Part shown: piece after piece, positions 1-7,362 of the stretch
Numbering within the stretch: the first letter of the stretch is position 1
How the letters are laid out: the number at the start of each line of letters is the position of its first letter
Origin: JAZOTK01 sp045534775
GTDB taxonomy: Bacteria; Bacillota; Clostridia; RUG12999
Length of the DNA stretch: 16,677 nucleotides
NCBI GenBank assembly: GCA_045534775.1
Contig: JAZSKI010000062.1
Coordinates: 1 to 16,677, forward strand
Reading direction: 5' to 3'
Position numbers and translations under genes: made by a program
Notes under the pieces: generated by a model
What the model saw: only the letters and a program-made list of their open reading frames with translations
What the model was told of the DNA's origin: nothing
Database searches by the model: none

Positions 1-52
1 CATTTAAAAAAACAAAAAACAATGCTTGTTGCATAAATCAAAAGGTGAATAC

Positions 53-115
53 TGGAGAAATTGCTCATTTTCAGATGGGTTGATTTTGTATGCCTAAAAA
101 CGAGCAATTTCCCCA
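53..115. repeat. 14-bp imperfect inverted repeat near the window edge
   Basis: The arms are at 53-66 (TGGAGAAATTGCTC) and 102-115 (GAGCAATTTCCCCA). They are complementary apart from one mismatch and are separated by 35 nt. No T-run follows on either strand, so it does not look like a simple terminator. The gene to the left is outside the window, so its role cannot be judged. The rest of 1-237 holds no gene that I can support. Confidence 0.5.
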
Positions 116-123
116 AAAAGCTC

Positions 124-148
124 AAAAAAGGACCTCGATCAGAGATCC
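124..148 (-). terminator. Intrinsic terminator of the GH38 gene
   Basis: Read on the minus strand, a 7-bp stem (GGATCTC / GAGGTCC, one T-G wobble, loop TGATC) is followed at once by six T. It lies about 90 nt after the stop codon of the alpha-mannosidase gene. Immediately upstream on the same strand (163-180) is a second, weaker hairpin-like segment without a T-run. Confidence 0.7.
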
Positions 149-237
149 TTGTTCTGTCTGAGGGACTTTTTAAACAGCCCCTTGATTTTACTATTACCGG
201 CTAAAATAAATAATATATGCTGTATCGCCTGTATGAT

Positions 238-2784
238 TTATCCTGCTTTTATCGTTATTATTTCATAGCCACGTGCATCAAAGCTTATGATGTTATCTTT
301 GATTTGTACATCACGTTTCTTATTTCCCTCAAAATCGCATATATATGCTTCGTTAACATCATAATTCAACTTAAGAGAGACTTTTGTTGCTTCCTCGCCC
401 GGCACAAAAAACCTCATATATTTTTCATCTTTATGTGTATATGCCGCCGTAAGAACGATATTTCCTTCCTTGATTTCAAAGAGGCTGAAATCAGGTCTGT
501 CCGCCTTTGCAGTAAAATATCTGGTTTTGGAAACAAGAGGTCTTTCAATTTCCCTTGCCATTCTGTGCAGCTCACCTAAATCTCCTTCACCTGCCGCATA
601 GGAATAAGTAAAAGAGCTGTAGCCCTCCCCGTTCATGTGTTCGGACATGTGGCCTATCCAATCCTCTACAGTACCTCTTCTGGTTACAGCTTTATAGGCA
701 CGCATTAAATAAAGCTCGCAACCTCCCTCCGTTAAACGGTTATAAATTCCGCAATTTCCCTGGAATACAGCCACATCCTCTTCGCCTGCCTTATGGGCTG
801 TGAAATGCTTTGAAAAATGCACATATCTGACCAATCTCTCCAGGAAGAAATAATTATCGCTGTTTAAATCCTCTTCTTTGGCATAAATCTCATTTTCAAG
901 GGCACGTTTTTCATTGCCGTAAGGGATTCCGCTGTAAAACTCTCCCATATCACACGGGAAACCTGCGGTGAAATAGCCCTCAAAACCACCCTTTTGTACC
1001 CATATTTCTGTTTTGAAATCTATTTTATTACTGCCTTTGTTTAAAGTAATGGTCTGACGCAGTCCGTGATTTGCAATTTTACCTTCGGTTACTACCTTGT
1101 ATCTTAAAGGTCCATTTTCCGTCAGAACACATTTTTCTGCTACATACTCATCCATCTTTTCCACGTGGGGCAGGTTGCACCAGGATTCACCGATTCTTGT
1201 ATTATAAAGCTTTACATCCCCGATACCTGTTTTGCCTGCGGAAATCACACCTTTTTTCGTTATGATTTCCTTGATTTTACCGTCTTTGAATCCAAGACGG
1301 ATTTTTCCGTTATCAATAACAAAATCCTTTACATTTTCAGGTTCTGCTTTATTTTCCGCATGAGTACCGTCAAATTCCACATATATTGCCATTGCCGACA
1401 TAGGCGGCACAGTAACACGGCATACTACTTCTATTTCATTGAAATCACATTTAAATCTGCGGTCACCGTAGAATACCTCTGTCACCTGATAAGGTAATTC
1501 TCTGCCTTCTGCATCTTTAATTTTAAAGCCTGTTATATTATCGGCATGAGTAATATGTACAGGCACATTACCCGTTACCTCTCTGCCGCTGAAATTGAAA
1601 ATTACATATTCATTATCCTTGCCGCAACCGATATTTTCGCATATCATCTCCATAACATCGTGCTTATATCGTGCAATTTCTGCCATAAGCGACTCGGAAT
1701 TTGCAAGTATTCTGTCATAATCCTCTTTCAAAATAGAGTTAATAGCATGACCCGAAAACTCAATCAGTCTGTCCCAGAAGCGTTGTATTTTTTCCCAATC
1801 AACCTCATAGCCCAGCTTTTCCGCCATAGTTGCCGCATATTCCAGCGAAACCAGCTCCCTGTCACCTTCAAATTGTTTTTGCCAGATGCTGTTGCCGCCA
1901 CGGGGATTAATGTTATAAAACAGCTCACAAGGGTCTATAACCCCTTCAACCACAGGAAGTGACTGATGCTCCACATTAGCCAGATATTCATCCAGGGTTG
2001 AAAAGCTCATCTTAATATCGGGATAAGTTCTGTTCCACAGCTCAATCAATTCAAGATATGCTTCATAGTCACCCCAGGGATTATGCAGGGGCATTACATC
2101 GTCACCACCTACCATAATCACCAAATCCTCTGATTTTTGCAATGGCAGTATGGGGTCAATAACCTCTTTTTTAAAGGTCTCAAGTACCTTCTTTTCATCA
2201 CTGAAATCAGGGTTCTTATATTCCTTTATCATACTTGAATCATAGAGTCCGCGTGTTACAAAAATTTCACTGCCGTCTATACCCTTATAAATAAACTCTC
2301 TTGGAATCCCCTTCAAATCAAGTGCCATACAAGGTCTGTAGAAACGGTATAAATCATAGCCTCCGTTTTTGAGTATCTGCGGCAGCTGCCCGTGTCCGAA
2401 TCCCGTATCGGCATTTAAAAAGCTTCTGCCCTTGCCTCCGGTTTTTTCCTCAAGCACATCTTTACCTCTTTGCATATTTCTGATAAAAAGCTCGTCACCG
2501 CAGTTGTTGGGACGTACCAATGCCGCGCCCCCGTTTGCAACAGATATTTTTCCTTCAGCCACACGTTTTTTAAGCTCGTCCATTCTTTCGGGCGAATATT
2601 TTTCAAAAACCTTAAAGGAATGCTCCGTATTATCAATTATAACCTTATAATCCTTGCCTGCATTGAAATCATCGAGCATTCTGTTGAAAAATGCTACATA
2701 TCTTTTTTTATGCCACGCACGGGTATTTGTCCACGCGAAATCACAGTGACAGTAATGTACCACGTGTATTCTTTTTAAATTCAT
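238..2784 (-). CDS. Alpha-mannosidase, glycoside hydrolase family 38
   Basis: Predicted to cleave terminal alpha-mannosyl residues by the retaining, zinc-dependent GH38 mechanism. Seen: an N-terminal catalytic domain opening with HVVHYCHCDFAW, where His13 and Asp15 fit the first two metal ligands. NADTGFGHGQLPQIL follows, with Asp126 in the nucleophile position, and EFSGHAINSIL supplies a histidine fitting the later metal-binding His. The second half (from about residue 480) has the beta-rich character of GH38 C-terminal domains. There is no signal peptide, so it is probably cytoplasmic and acts on imported oligosaccharides. I chose the ATG at 2784 (848 aa) because GGAGG lies 7 nt before it; an in-frame TTG nine codons upstream is not preceded by a ribosome site. 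The length is normal for the family. It stands alone, with its own promoter and terminator, divergent from the structured RNA. The exact substrate cannot be read. Confidence 0.85.
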   Translation of the reverse strand: MNLKRIHVVHYCHCDFAWTNTRAWHKKRYVAFFNRMLDDFNAGKDYKVIIDNTEHSFKVFEKYSPERMDELKKRVAEGKISVANGGAALVRPNNCGDELFIRNMQRGKDVLEEKTGGKGRSFLNADTGFGHGQLPQILKNGGYDLYRFYRPCMALDLKGIPREFIYKGIDGSEIFVTRGLYDSSMIKEYKNPDFSDEKKVLETFKKEVIDPILPLQKSEDLVIMVGGDDVMPLHNPWGDYEAYLELIELWNRTYPDIKMSFSTLDEYLANVEHQSLPVVEGVIDPCELFYNINPRGGNSIWQKQFEGDRELVSLEYAATMAEKLGYEVDWEKIQRFWDRLIEFSGHAINSILKEDYDRILANSESLMAEIARYKHDVMEMICENIGCGKDNEYVIFNFSGREVTGNVPVHITHADNITGFKIKDAEGRELPYQVTEVFYGDRRFKCDFNEIEVVCRVTVPPMSAMAIYVEFDGTHAENKAEPENVKDFVIDNGKIRLGFKDGKIKEIITKKGVISAGKTGIGDVKLYNTRIGESWCNLPHVEKMDEYVAEKCVLTENGPLRYKVVTEGKIANHGLRQTITLNKGSNKIDFKTEIWVQKGGFEGYFTAGFPCDMGEFYSGIPYGNEKRALENEIYAKEEDLNSDNYFFLERLVRYVHFSKHFTAHKAGEEDVAVFQGNCGIYNRLTEGGCELYLMRAYKAVTRRGTVEDWIGHMSEHMNGEGYSSFTYSYAAGEGDLGELHRMAREIERPLVSKTRYFTAKADRPDFSLFEIKEGNIVLTAAYTHKDEKYMRFFVPGEEATKVSLKLNYDVNEAYICDFEGNKKRDVQIKDNIISFDARGYEIITIKAG

Positions 2785-2826
2785 AAGTATGCCTCCGTTT
2801 CTTTTTGCCAAATTTTGACTGGCTAT

Positions 2827-2855
2827 ATTTTATCACAGCCACCTTAGAATGTCAA
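2827..2855 (-). promoter_or_regulatory. Promoter of the GH38 gene
   Basis: On the minus strand TTGACA (2855-2850), a 17-nt spacer and TAAAAT (2832-2827) with TG one base upstream (extended -10). The predicted start is about 2820, giving a 5' leader of roughly 35 nt to the ATG. Confidence 0.75.
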
Positions 2856-2958
2856 TATTAAAAACGTGCTTTTAATTTAATTTTGTGCTATTTCAAGGTG
2901 ATTATTTCACGCTTGCAAAATTTTATTCAAATGTCCCTGAAAAAAATGTAAAAATTTA

Positions 2959-2987
2959 TTGACAAGAGGGGAAAAATATGATATACT
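2959..2987 (+). promoter_or_regulatory. Very strong sigma-A promoter of the structured RNA
   Basis: TTGACA at 2959-2964, a 17-nt spacer and TATACT at 2982-2987, with TGA directly before the -10 (extended -10). All elements are at or near consensus, which predicts high constitutive transcription starting near 2994. No other convincing promoter lies between here and potA. The best alternative, TTGCTT (3267) - 17 - TATTGT (3290), matches poorly. Confidence 0.85.
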
Positions 2988-2993
2988 TAAGCT

Positions 2994-3342
2994 ATCATCA
3001 ATAATTGGAAGCGTAGGTTTTCCAAGAGTAAGATGCAGACCGCTTATTTTTAATGAGCTAAGGCCGGACGGACAGCCGGGTCGAACGCCGAACGCCGATT
3101 TATTCGGTTGGCAGTTTTAAACTGCCTTATTGATTGAGTTAAGAGCTCAAATTTTATAAGTTGGTTACTTTATAACCATGTGCAGCTGCACACATCGACT
3201 TGTGAAACGGTCAATAAGAGTACGCGTAAACAATCTTTGCTTACACTCTGAAACCTATCCGAAAATTTGCTTTATTGGTGACTTAGGCATATTGTAGTTT
3301 TTTCGGCAAGTGATGTTTTGTGCATTGCTTGCTGTTTTTTTT
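2994..3342 (+). ncRNA. Large structured non-coding RNA upstream of potABCD (raiA-like candidate or new leader RNA)
   Basis: About 350 nt without a coding frame, framed by a near-consensus promoter and an intrinsic terminator. Seen helices: 3005-3010/3020-3025 hairpin; 3025-3029/3245-3249 closing helix with AAG/CTT continuation; 3042-3048/3052-3058; 3095-3098/3104-3107 with outer 3087-3091/3108-3112; 3110-3116/3120-3126 (alternative to the last); 3126-3135/3209-3218, a 10-bp helix closing a multi-branch domain that contains 3134-3140/3144-3150, 3158-3163/3196-3201, 3163-3167/3173-3177 and the palindromic hairpin 3179-3192. The first hairpin's loop, UAGGUUU at 3014-3020, is exactly complementary to AAACCUA at 3251-3257, a long-range pseudoknot. 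Size, promoter strength, branching and host group suggest the raiA class, but I cannot confirm its conserved sequence. It could equally be a riboswitch or attenuator leader of the polyamine importer. That it is a structured RNA is much surer than its class. Confidence 0.82.
3306..3342 (+). terminator. Intrinsic terminator between the structured RNA and potA
   Basis: A 10-bp stem, GCAAGTGATG (3306-3315) with CATTGCTTGC (3323-3332), including two wobble pairs. It has a 7-nt loop and is followed by TG and eight T (3335-3342). The potA ribosome site begins 10 nt later. A competing pairing of 3265-3270 (AUUUGC) with 3306-3311 (GCAAGU) would break the stem, so it could act as an antiterminator. Confidence 0.75.
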
Positions 3343-3368
3343 GTTATATTGTAAAGGGAGTGTCTGTG

Positions 3369-4484
3369 ATGAAAAAAATAATCGAGCTTAAAAGTATTTC
3401 AAAGGAATTTGAAGATGAACGGGTTTTAAATTCCATTAATCTGGATATTTATGACAAGCAGTTTGTAACTCTGCTTGGTCCCTCGGGTTGCGGTAAAACC
3501 ACTACATTGCGTATTGTGGGCGGATTTGAAACTCCCGATACGGGCGAGCTTTTATTTGAAGGGGAAAAAATAAATGACCTTCCGCCGCATAAAAGGCATA
3601 TTAATACTGTTTTTCAGAAATATGCTCTTTTTCCCCATCTCAATGTGTTTGAAAATGTAGCATTTCCGCTTCGCGTTCAAAAAACGCCCAACGCCGAAAT
3701 AATAAAACGGGTAAAGGATATGCTTGAGCTGGTAGCGCTTAAAGGCTTTGAACGTAAAAATGTAACAAAGCTGTCCGGCGGTCAGCAACAACGTGTTGCC
3801 ATTGCCCGTGCCCTCATCAGCCATCCCCGCGTGCTTCTTCTGGATGAACCTCTGGGAGCTCTTGATTTAAAGCTTCGTAAGGATATGCAGAACGAGCTCA
3901 AAAAGATACAGAAACAAACAGGCATTACCTTTATATATGTAACCCACGACCAGGAGGAAGCACTTTCTATGTCTGACGTAGTTGTGGTTATGGCTGACGG
4001 TAAAATTCAGCAAATTGGCTCTCCTACGGATATTTACAACGAACCTCTTAATGCCTTTGTAGCTGATTTCATCGGTGAAAGTAATATTGTTGATGGTGTA
4101 ATGAACGATGACTTTAATGTAACCTTCTCCGGTCAAACCTTTAAATGTGTAGACAAAGGCTTCAAAAAAAATGAAGCGGTTGACGTTGTCATACGTCCCG
4201 AAGATGTTGACGTTGTAAAAAAAGATGAAGGCATGCTGACAGGTATTGTTACCTCTGTTACCTTCAAAGGTGTTCACTATGAAATTATAGTTGATATAAA
4301 GGGCTTTAAGTGGATGATACAATCAACGGATTTTGTTGATGTGAACGCAGAAATAGGATTATTTATCGAGCCTGATGCCATTCATATTATGCAGAAATCC
4401 GAATATTCGGGTCAGTACGGTGACTACTCCTCTTTCAGCGACGAGTTGGATGAGCTTTCCAACACCGAAACGGTAGGTGACTGA
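3369..4484 (+). CDS. potA: Spermidine/putrescine ABC transporter, ATP-binding subunit
   Basis: Cytoplasmic ATPase that powers the PotBC channel for polyamine uptake. Seen: Walker A GPSGCGKTT (about residue 37), Q-loop in VFQKYALFPH, ABC signature LSGGQQQRVAIARAL, Walker B VLLLDEPLGALD, H-loop THDQEEA, then a C-terminal TOBE-type regulatory domain from about residue 240. The length, 371 aa, is normal for PotA. The start is the ATG at 3369, 8 nt after AAAGGGAG; GTG just before it (3366) is possible, and a longer frame from a TTG at 3318 would run through the terminator hairpin and is rejected. It is first in a four-gene operon and overlaps the next gene region at its stop. Transcription appears to depend on reading through the upstream RNA and terminator. 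Confidence 0.93.
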   Translation: MKKIIELKSISKEFEDERVLNSINLDIYDKQFVTLLGPSGCGKTTTLRIVGGFETPDTGELLFEGEKINDLPPHKRHINTVFQKYALFPHLNVFENVAFPLRVQKTPNAEIIKRVKDMLELVALKGFERKNVTKLSGGQQQRVAIARALISHPRVLLLDEPLGALDLKLRKDMQNELKKIQKQTGITFIYVTHDQEEALSMSDVVVVMADGKIQQIGSPTDIYNEPLNAFVADFIGESNIVDGVMNDDFNVTFSGQTFKCVDKGFKKNEAVDVVIRPEDVDVVKKDEGMLTGIVTSVTFKGVHYEIIVDIKGFKWMIQSTDFVDVNAEIGLFIEPDAIHIMQKSEYSGQYGDYSSFSDELDELSNTETVGD

Positions 4485-4485
4485 G

Positions 4486-5310
4486 ATGGAAAGGGTCAGA
4501 TATAAATTAGGTAAAATTGCAGCAGCTCCACATATTTTTTGGTCACTTCTGTTTATAATAGCTCCGCTGATATTTGTGGTATATTATACCTTTACCACTC
4601 CCGAAGGGTCTTTTACTTTAGATAATATGCTTGCTCTGGAAAATCATATAGGCACCTTCGTTCTTTCCGTAACAATGTCCTTTATTGCTACCTTTATATG
4701 CTTTATCATAGGCTATCCTCTGGCATATATTATAGCAAGAAGCAAGGAGAGCTCACAGAAAATTATGGTAATGCTTTTAATGCTCCCTATGTGGACCAAC
4801 CTTCTCATAAGGACCTATTCTATGATGGCTATTATGGATGACGGCGGGCTTATAAACTCTGTTTTAGAATATTTTTCTCTCAGCAGAATTCATATAATAG
4901 GTACTAAGGGTGCCGTTATATTCGGTATGGTCTACGACTTTTTGCCTTATATGGTGCTTCCCATTTATACTACCATTGCCAAGCTTGATAAAACTATGCT
5001 GGAGGCGGCGGCTGATTTGGGGTGCAATAATATGAAAACCATAGCAAAGGTAGTGCTTCCCCTTTCCACATCGGGAATTGTGTCGGGTATCACCATGGTA
5101 TTTGTGCCTTCCATCAGCACCTTTTATATTTCCCAAAAGCTGGGCGGCGGTACCTTTGAGCTTATCGGCGATACCATTGAACGACAGTTTCAGAACATAA
5201 GCACCTATAACGTAGGCGCGGCAATTTCGCTTGTAATGATGATATTGGTACTTATTTCTATGGCAATTATGAACCGCTTTGCCGAAGATGAGGGAGGTGG
5301 CGAAAATTGA
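4486..5310 (+). CDS. potB: Spermidine/putrescine ABC transporter permease PotB
   Basis: Inner-membrane permease that forms the polyamine channel with PotC. Seen: 274 aa with about six hydrophobic helices, the first being SLLFIIAPLIFVVYYTF. The EAA loop that docks on PotA reads LEAAADLGCNNMKTIAKVVLP, followed by GIVSGITMVFVPSISTFYIS, typical of PotB. The ATG at 4486 is chosen because AGGTGA ends 5 nt before it. A GTG at 4477 is in frame but has no spaced ribosome site. The start lies one base after the potA stop, consistent with translational coupling. The family is sure; polyamine specificity rests on all four subunits together. Confidence 0.9.
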   Translation: MERVRYKLGKIAAAPHIFWSLLFIIAPLIFVVYYTFTTPEGSFTLDNMLALENHIGTFVLSVTMSFIATFICFIIGYPLAYIIARSKESSQKIMVMLLMLPMWTNLLIRTYSMMAIMDDGGLINSVLEYFSLSRIHIIGTKGAVIFGMVYDFLPYMVLPIYTTIAKLDKTMLEAAADLGCNNMKTIAKVVLPLSTSGIVSGITMVFVPSISTFYISQKLGGGTFELIGDTIERQFQNISTYNVGAAISLVMMILVLISMAIMNRFAEDEGGGEN

Positions 5311-6116
5311 AAGCCTTATCTAAAATATATATGGTGCTTGTCTTTACAATACTCTATATCCCCATAATCGTGCTGATGCTTTTTTCCTTTAACAGCACGA
5401 GCAATACGGGAAGCCTTACAGGTCTGTCCCTGTATTGGTACAAAGAGCTTTTCCATAGCCCCGATACCTTTAATGCGTTGAAAAACACGTTGATACTTGC
5501 CCTGTCGGCATCAACTCTTTCTACAATTATCGGTACAGCGGCGGCTGTGGGTATAAACAAATTCAAAACCAAGTTCTCAAAAAATGCCATCTCAGCAGTT
5601 ACCAACATTCCTATGATGAACCCCGATATTGTTACGGGTATTTCTATGATGCTTCTTTTCGTATTTGTGGGAAATATCTTAGGTCGTGATGAAAAGCTTG
5701 GGTTTCCGACCCTTTTAATAGCTCATATAACCTTTTGTATTCCTTATGTAATTCTATCGGTACGTCCGAAATTATTACAAATGAATAAAGCCTTGCCCGA
5801 AGCGGCAATGGATTTGGGCTGTACGCCCCTGCAATCCTTTTTCAAAGTAGAATTGCCTAATATAATGCCCGGTGTGGTATCGGGCTTCATACTGGCGTTT
5901 ACCCTTTCGCTGGACGATTTTATAATAAGCTACTTTACCACCGGAAATGATTTTCAAACTCTTCCCCTGCTTATTTATTCTATGACAAAGAAAGAGGTAA
6001 AACCCGATATATACGCCCTGTCAACCATTATGATAGCGGCTGTAACGGTACTCCTTATACTTTCAAATTTCTCATCAAAAGAAAAAACTGTGGACAGAAA
6101 GGCGGCTATGAAATGA
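5307..6116 (+). CDS. potC: Spermidine/putrescine ABC transporter permease PotC
   Basis: Second channel subunit, 269 aa with about six membrane helices. Seen: an N-terminal helix (YMVLVFTILYIPIIVLMLFSF) and FNSTSNTG...LYWYKELF, typical of the PotC/YdcV group. The EAA loop reads PEAAMDLGCTPLQSFFKVELP, then GVVSGFILAFTLSLDDFIISYF, a well-conserved PotC signature. It starts with TTG at 5307, overlapping the potB stop by 4 nt (TTGA), with GGGAGGTGG about 6 nt upstream. The rare start codon plus overlap suggests translation coupled to potB. Confidence 0.9.
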   Translation: MKALSKIYMVLVFTILYIPIIVLMLFSFNSTSNTGSLTGLSLYWYKELFHSPDTFNALKNTLILALSASTLSTIIGTAAAVGINKFKTKFSKNAISAVTNIPMMNPDIVTGISMMLLFVFVGNILGRDEKLGFPTLLIAHITFCIPYVILSVRPKLLQMNKALPEAAMDLGCTPLQSFFKVELPNIMPGVVSGFILAFTLSLDDFIISYFTTGNDFQTLPLLIYSMTKKEVKPDIYALSTIMIAAVTVLLILSNFSSKEKTVDRKAAMK

Positions 6117-7312
6117 AAAAACTATTTTTAACAGCACTTATGGCAACTACCATGCTTTTCGGCATAACTGTACAGGCGGATGAACCCCTAACTCTCAATG
6201 TTTACAACTGGGGTGAATATATTTCTGACGGGTCGGAGGAGTCTCTTAACGTCAACGCCGAGTTTGAAAAATATTACGAAGAAACCTTTGGCACGGCTGT
6301 CAAGGTAAACTACACCACCTATGCCAGCAATGAAGATATGTATAACAAAATCAAAAGCGGCGGTGCTACCTATGATGTTATTATCCCGTCCGATTATATG
6401 ATTGAACGAATGATAAGCGAGGATATGCTTCAAAAGCTGAATTTTGATAATATCCCCAACTATAGCTTTGTAAATGAGGAATACAGAAATCTCTTTTTCG
6501 ACCCGGACAACGAATATTCCGTTCCCTATACCTGCGGAATGGTAGGAATAATTTATAATACCACTATGGTAGACGAGGGTGATACAGATAGCTGGGATTT
6601 GCTCTGGAACGAAAAATATAAAGGTAAAATCCTGCAATTTAACAATCCCCGCGATGCCTTCGGTACAGCAATTTATTCCGTAGGCGGAGATGTTAATACT
6701 ACAGACGAAACCGTATGGCAGGCGGCAACCGATAAGCTTAAACAGCAAAAGCCTCTTGTCCAGAGCTACGTAATGGATGAGATTTTCAACAAGATGAAAA
6801 ACGGCTCGGCGGCTGTTGCTCCTTACTATGCAGGGGATTTCCTCACCATGTATGATGACAACAACGACCTTGCTTTTTACTATCCCGAGGAAGGTACAAA
6901 CATATTTGTAGATTCTATGTGTATTCCCGCCTGTGCTAAAAACAAGGACCTGGCGGAAGCGTATATAAACTTTATGTTATCTGACGAAATAGCCGTTGCC
7001 AACGCGGAGTATATCGCCTATGCCTCACCTCTTGACAATGTAATAAACAACGCGGATTACATTGCATATATGCAGGATTGGAACGAAAACGCCATGGATA
7101 TTTTATATCCCACAACTCTGGATATAAAAACCTCCTTCTATGAAAATCTTGATACTGATACTCTGAAGCTTCAGAACAGTCTGTGGGAGGAGCTTAAAAT
7201 CGAAAGTGCCGTAAATCCCATAATTTACGTCCTCGGCGGAATTTTAGTTCTGCTTCTGATTGCATTTTTCATCTACAGAGCTGTTACCAAAAAAATGAGA
7301 AATAATTATTAA
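6113..7312 (+). CDS. potD: Spermidine/putrescine-binding protein PotD with C-terminal membrane anchor
   Basis: Extracellular solute-binding protein that delivers polyamines to PotBC. Seen: signal peptide MKKLFLTALMATTMLFGITVQA with a VQA cleavage site at residues 20-22 and no lipobox cysteine. LTLNVYNWGEYIS follows, the classic PotD opening, then binding-lobe segments such as YDVIIPSDYM, VPYTCGMVGIIYNT and FVDSMCIPA. At the C-terminus a single hydrophobic helix (about residues 369-391) is followed by a basic tail RAVTKKMRNNY. This helix, not a lipid, would hold the protein at the cell surface. The first ATG overlaps the potC stop (ATGA). At 399 aa it is longer than a typical PotD (about 350 aa), and the extra length is the anchor. 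Last gene of the operon. Confidence 0.92.
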   Translation: MKKLFLTALMATTMLFGITVQADEPLTLNVYNWGEYISDGSEESLNVNAEFEKYYEETFGTAVKVNYTTYASNEDMYNKIKSGGATYDVIIPSDYMIERMISEDMLQKLNFDNIPNYSFVNEEYRNLFFDPDNEYSVPYTCGMVGIIYNTTMVDEGDTDSWDLLWNEKYKGKILQFNNPRDAFGTAIYSVGGDVNTTDETVWQAATDKLKQQKPLVQSYVMDEIFNKMKNGSAAVAPYYAGDFLTMYDDNNDLAFYYPEEGTNIFVDSMCIPACAKNKDLAEAYINFMLSDEIAVANAEYIAYASPLDNVINNADYIAYMQDWNENAMDILYPTTLDIKTSFYENLDTDTLKLQNSLWEELKIESAVNPIIYVLGGILVLLLIAFFIYRAVTKKMRNNY

Positions 7313-7326
7313 TACAGCTGTATTCA

Positions 7327-7361
7327 AAAAGAGTGAGAAGGCATTGCCCTCTCACTCTTTT
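7327..7361. terminator. Bidirectional terminator between potD and the dehydrogenase gene
   Basis: A 12-bp stem AAAAGAGTGAGA (7327-7338) / TCTCACTCTTTT (7350-7361) with an inner AGGC-ATT-GCCC. The A-run on one side and T-run on the other let it work on both strands. It sits between two converging transcripts. Confidence 0.9.
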
Positions 7362-7362
7362 A

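Noticed and set aside
2994..3260. Cobalamin, M-box, THF or other classic riboswitch; tmRNA, RNase P RNA
   Set aside because: I could not find the conserved boxes of these classes, and the helix order does not fit them.
3318..3368. Longer PotA start at a TTG codon
   Set aside because: It would translate through the terminator hairpin and T-run. A proper ribosome site precedes the ATG at 3369.
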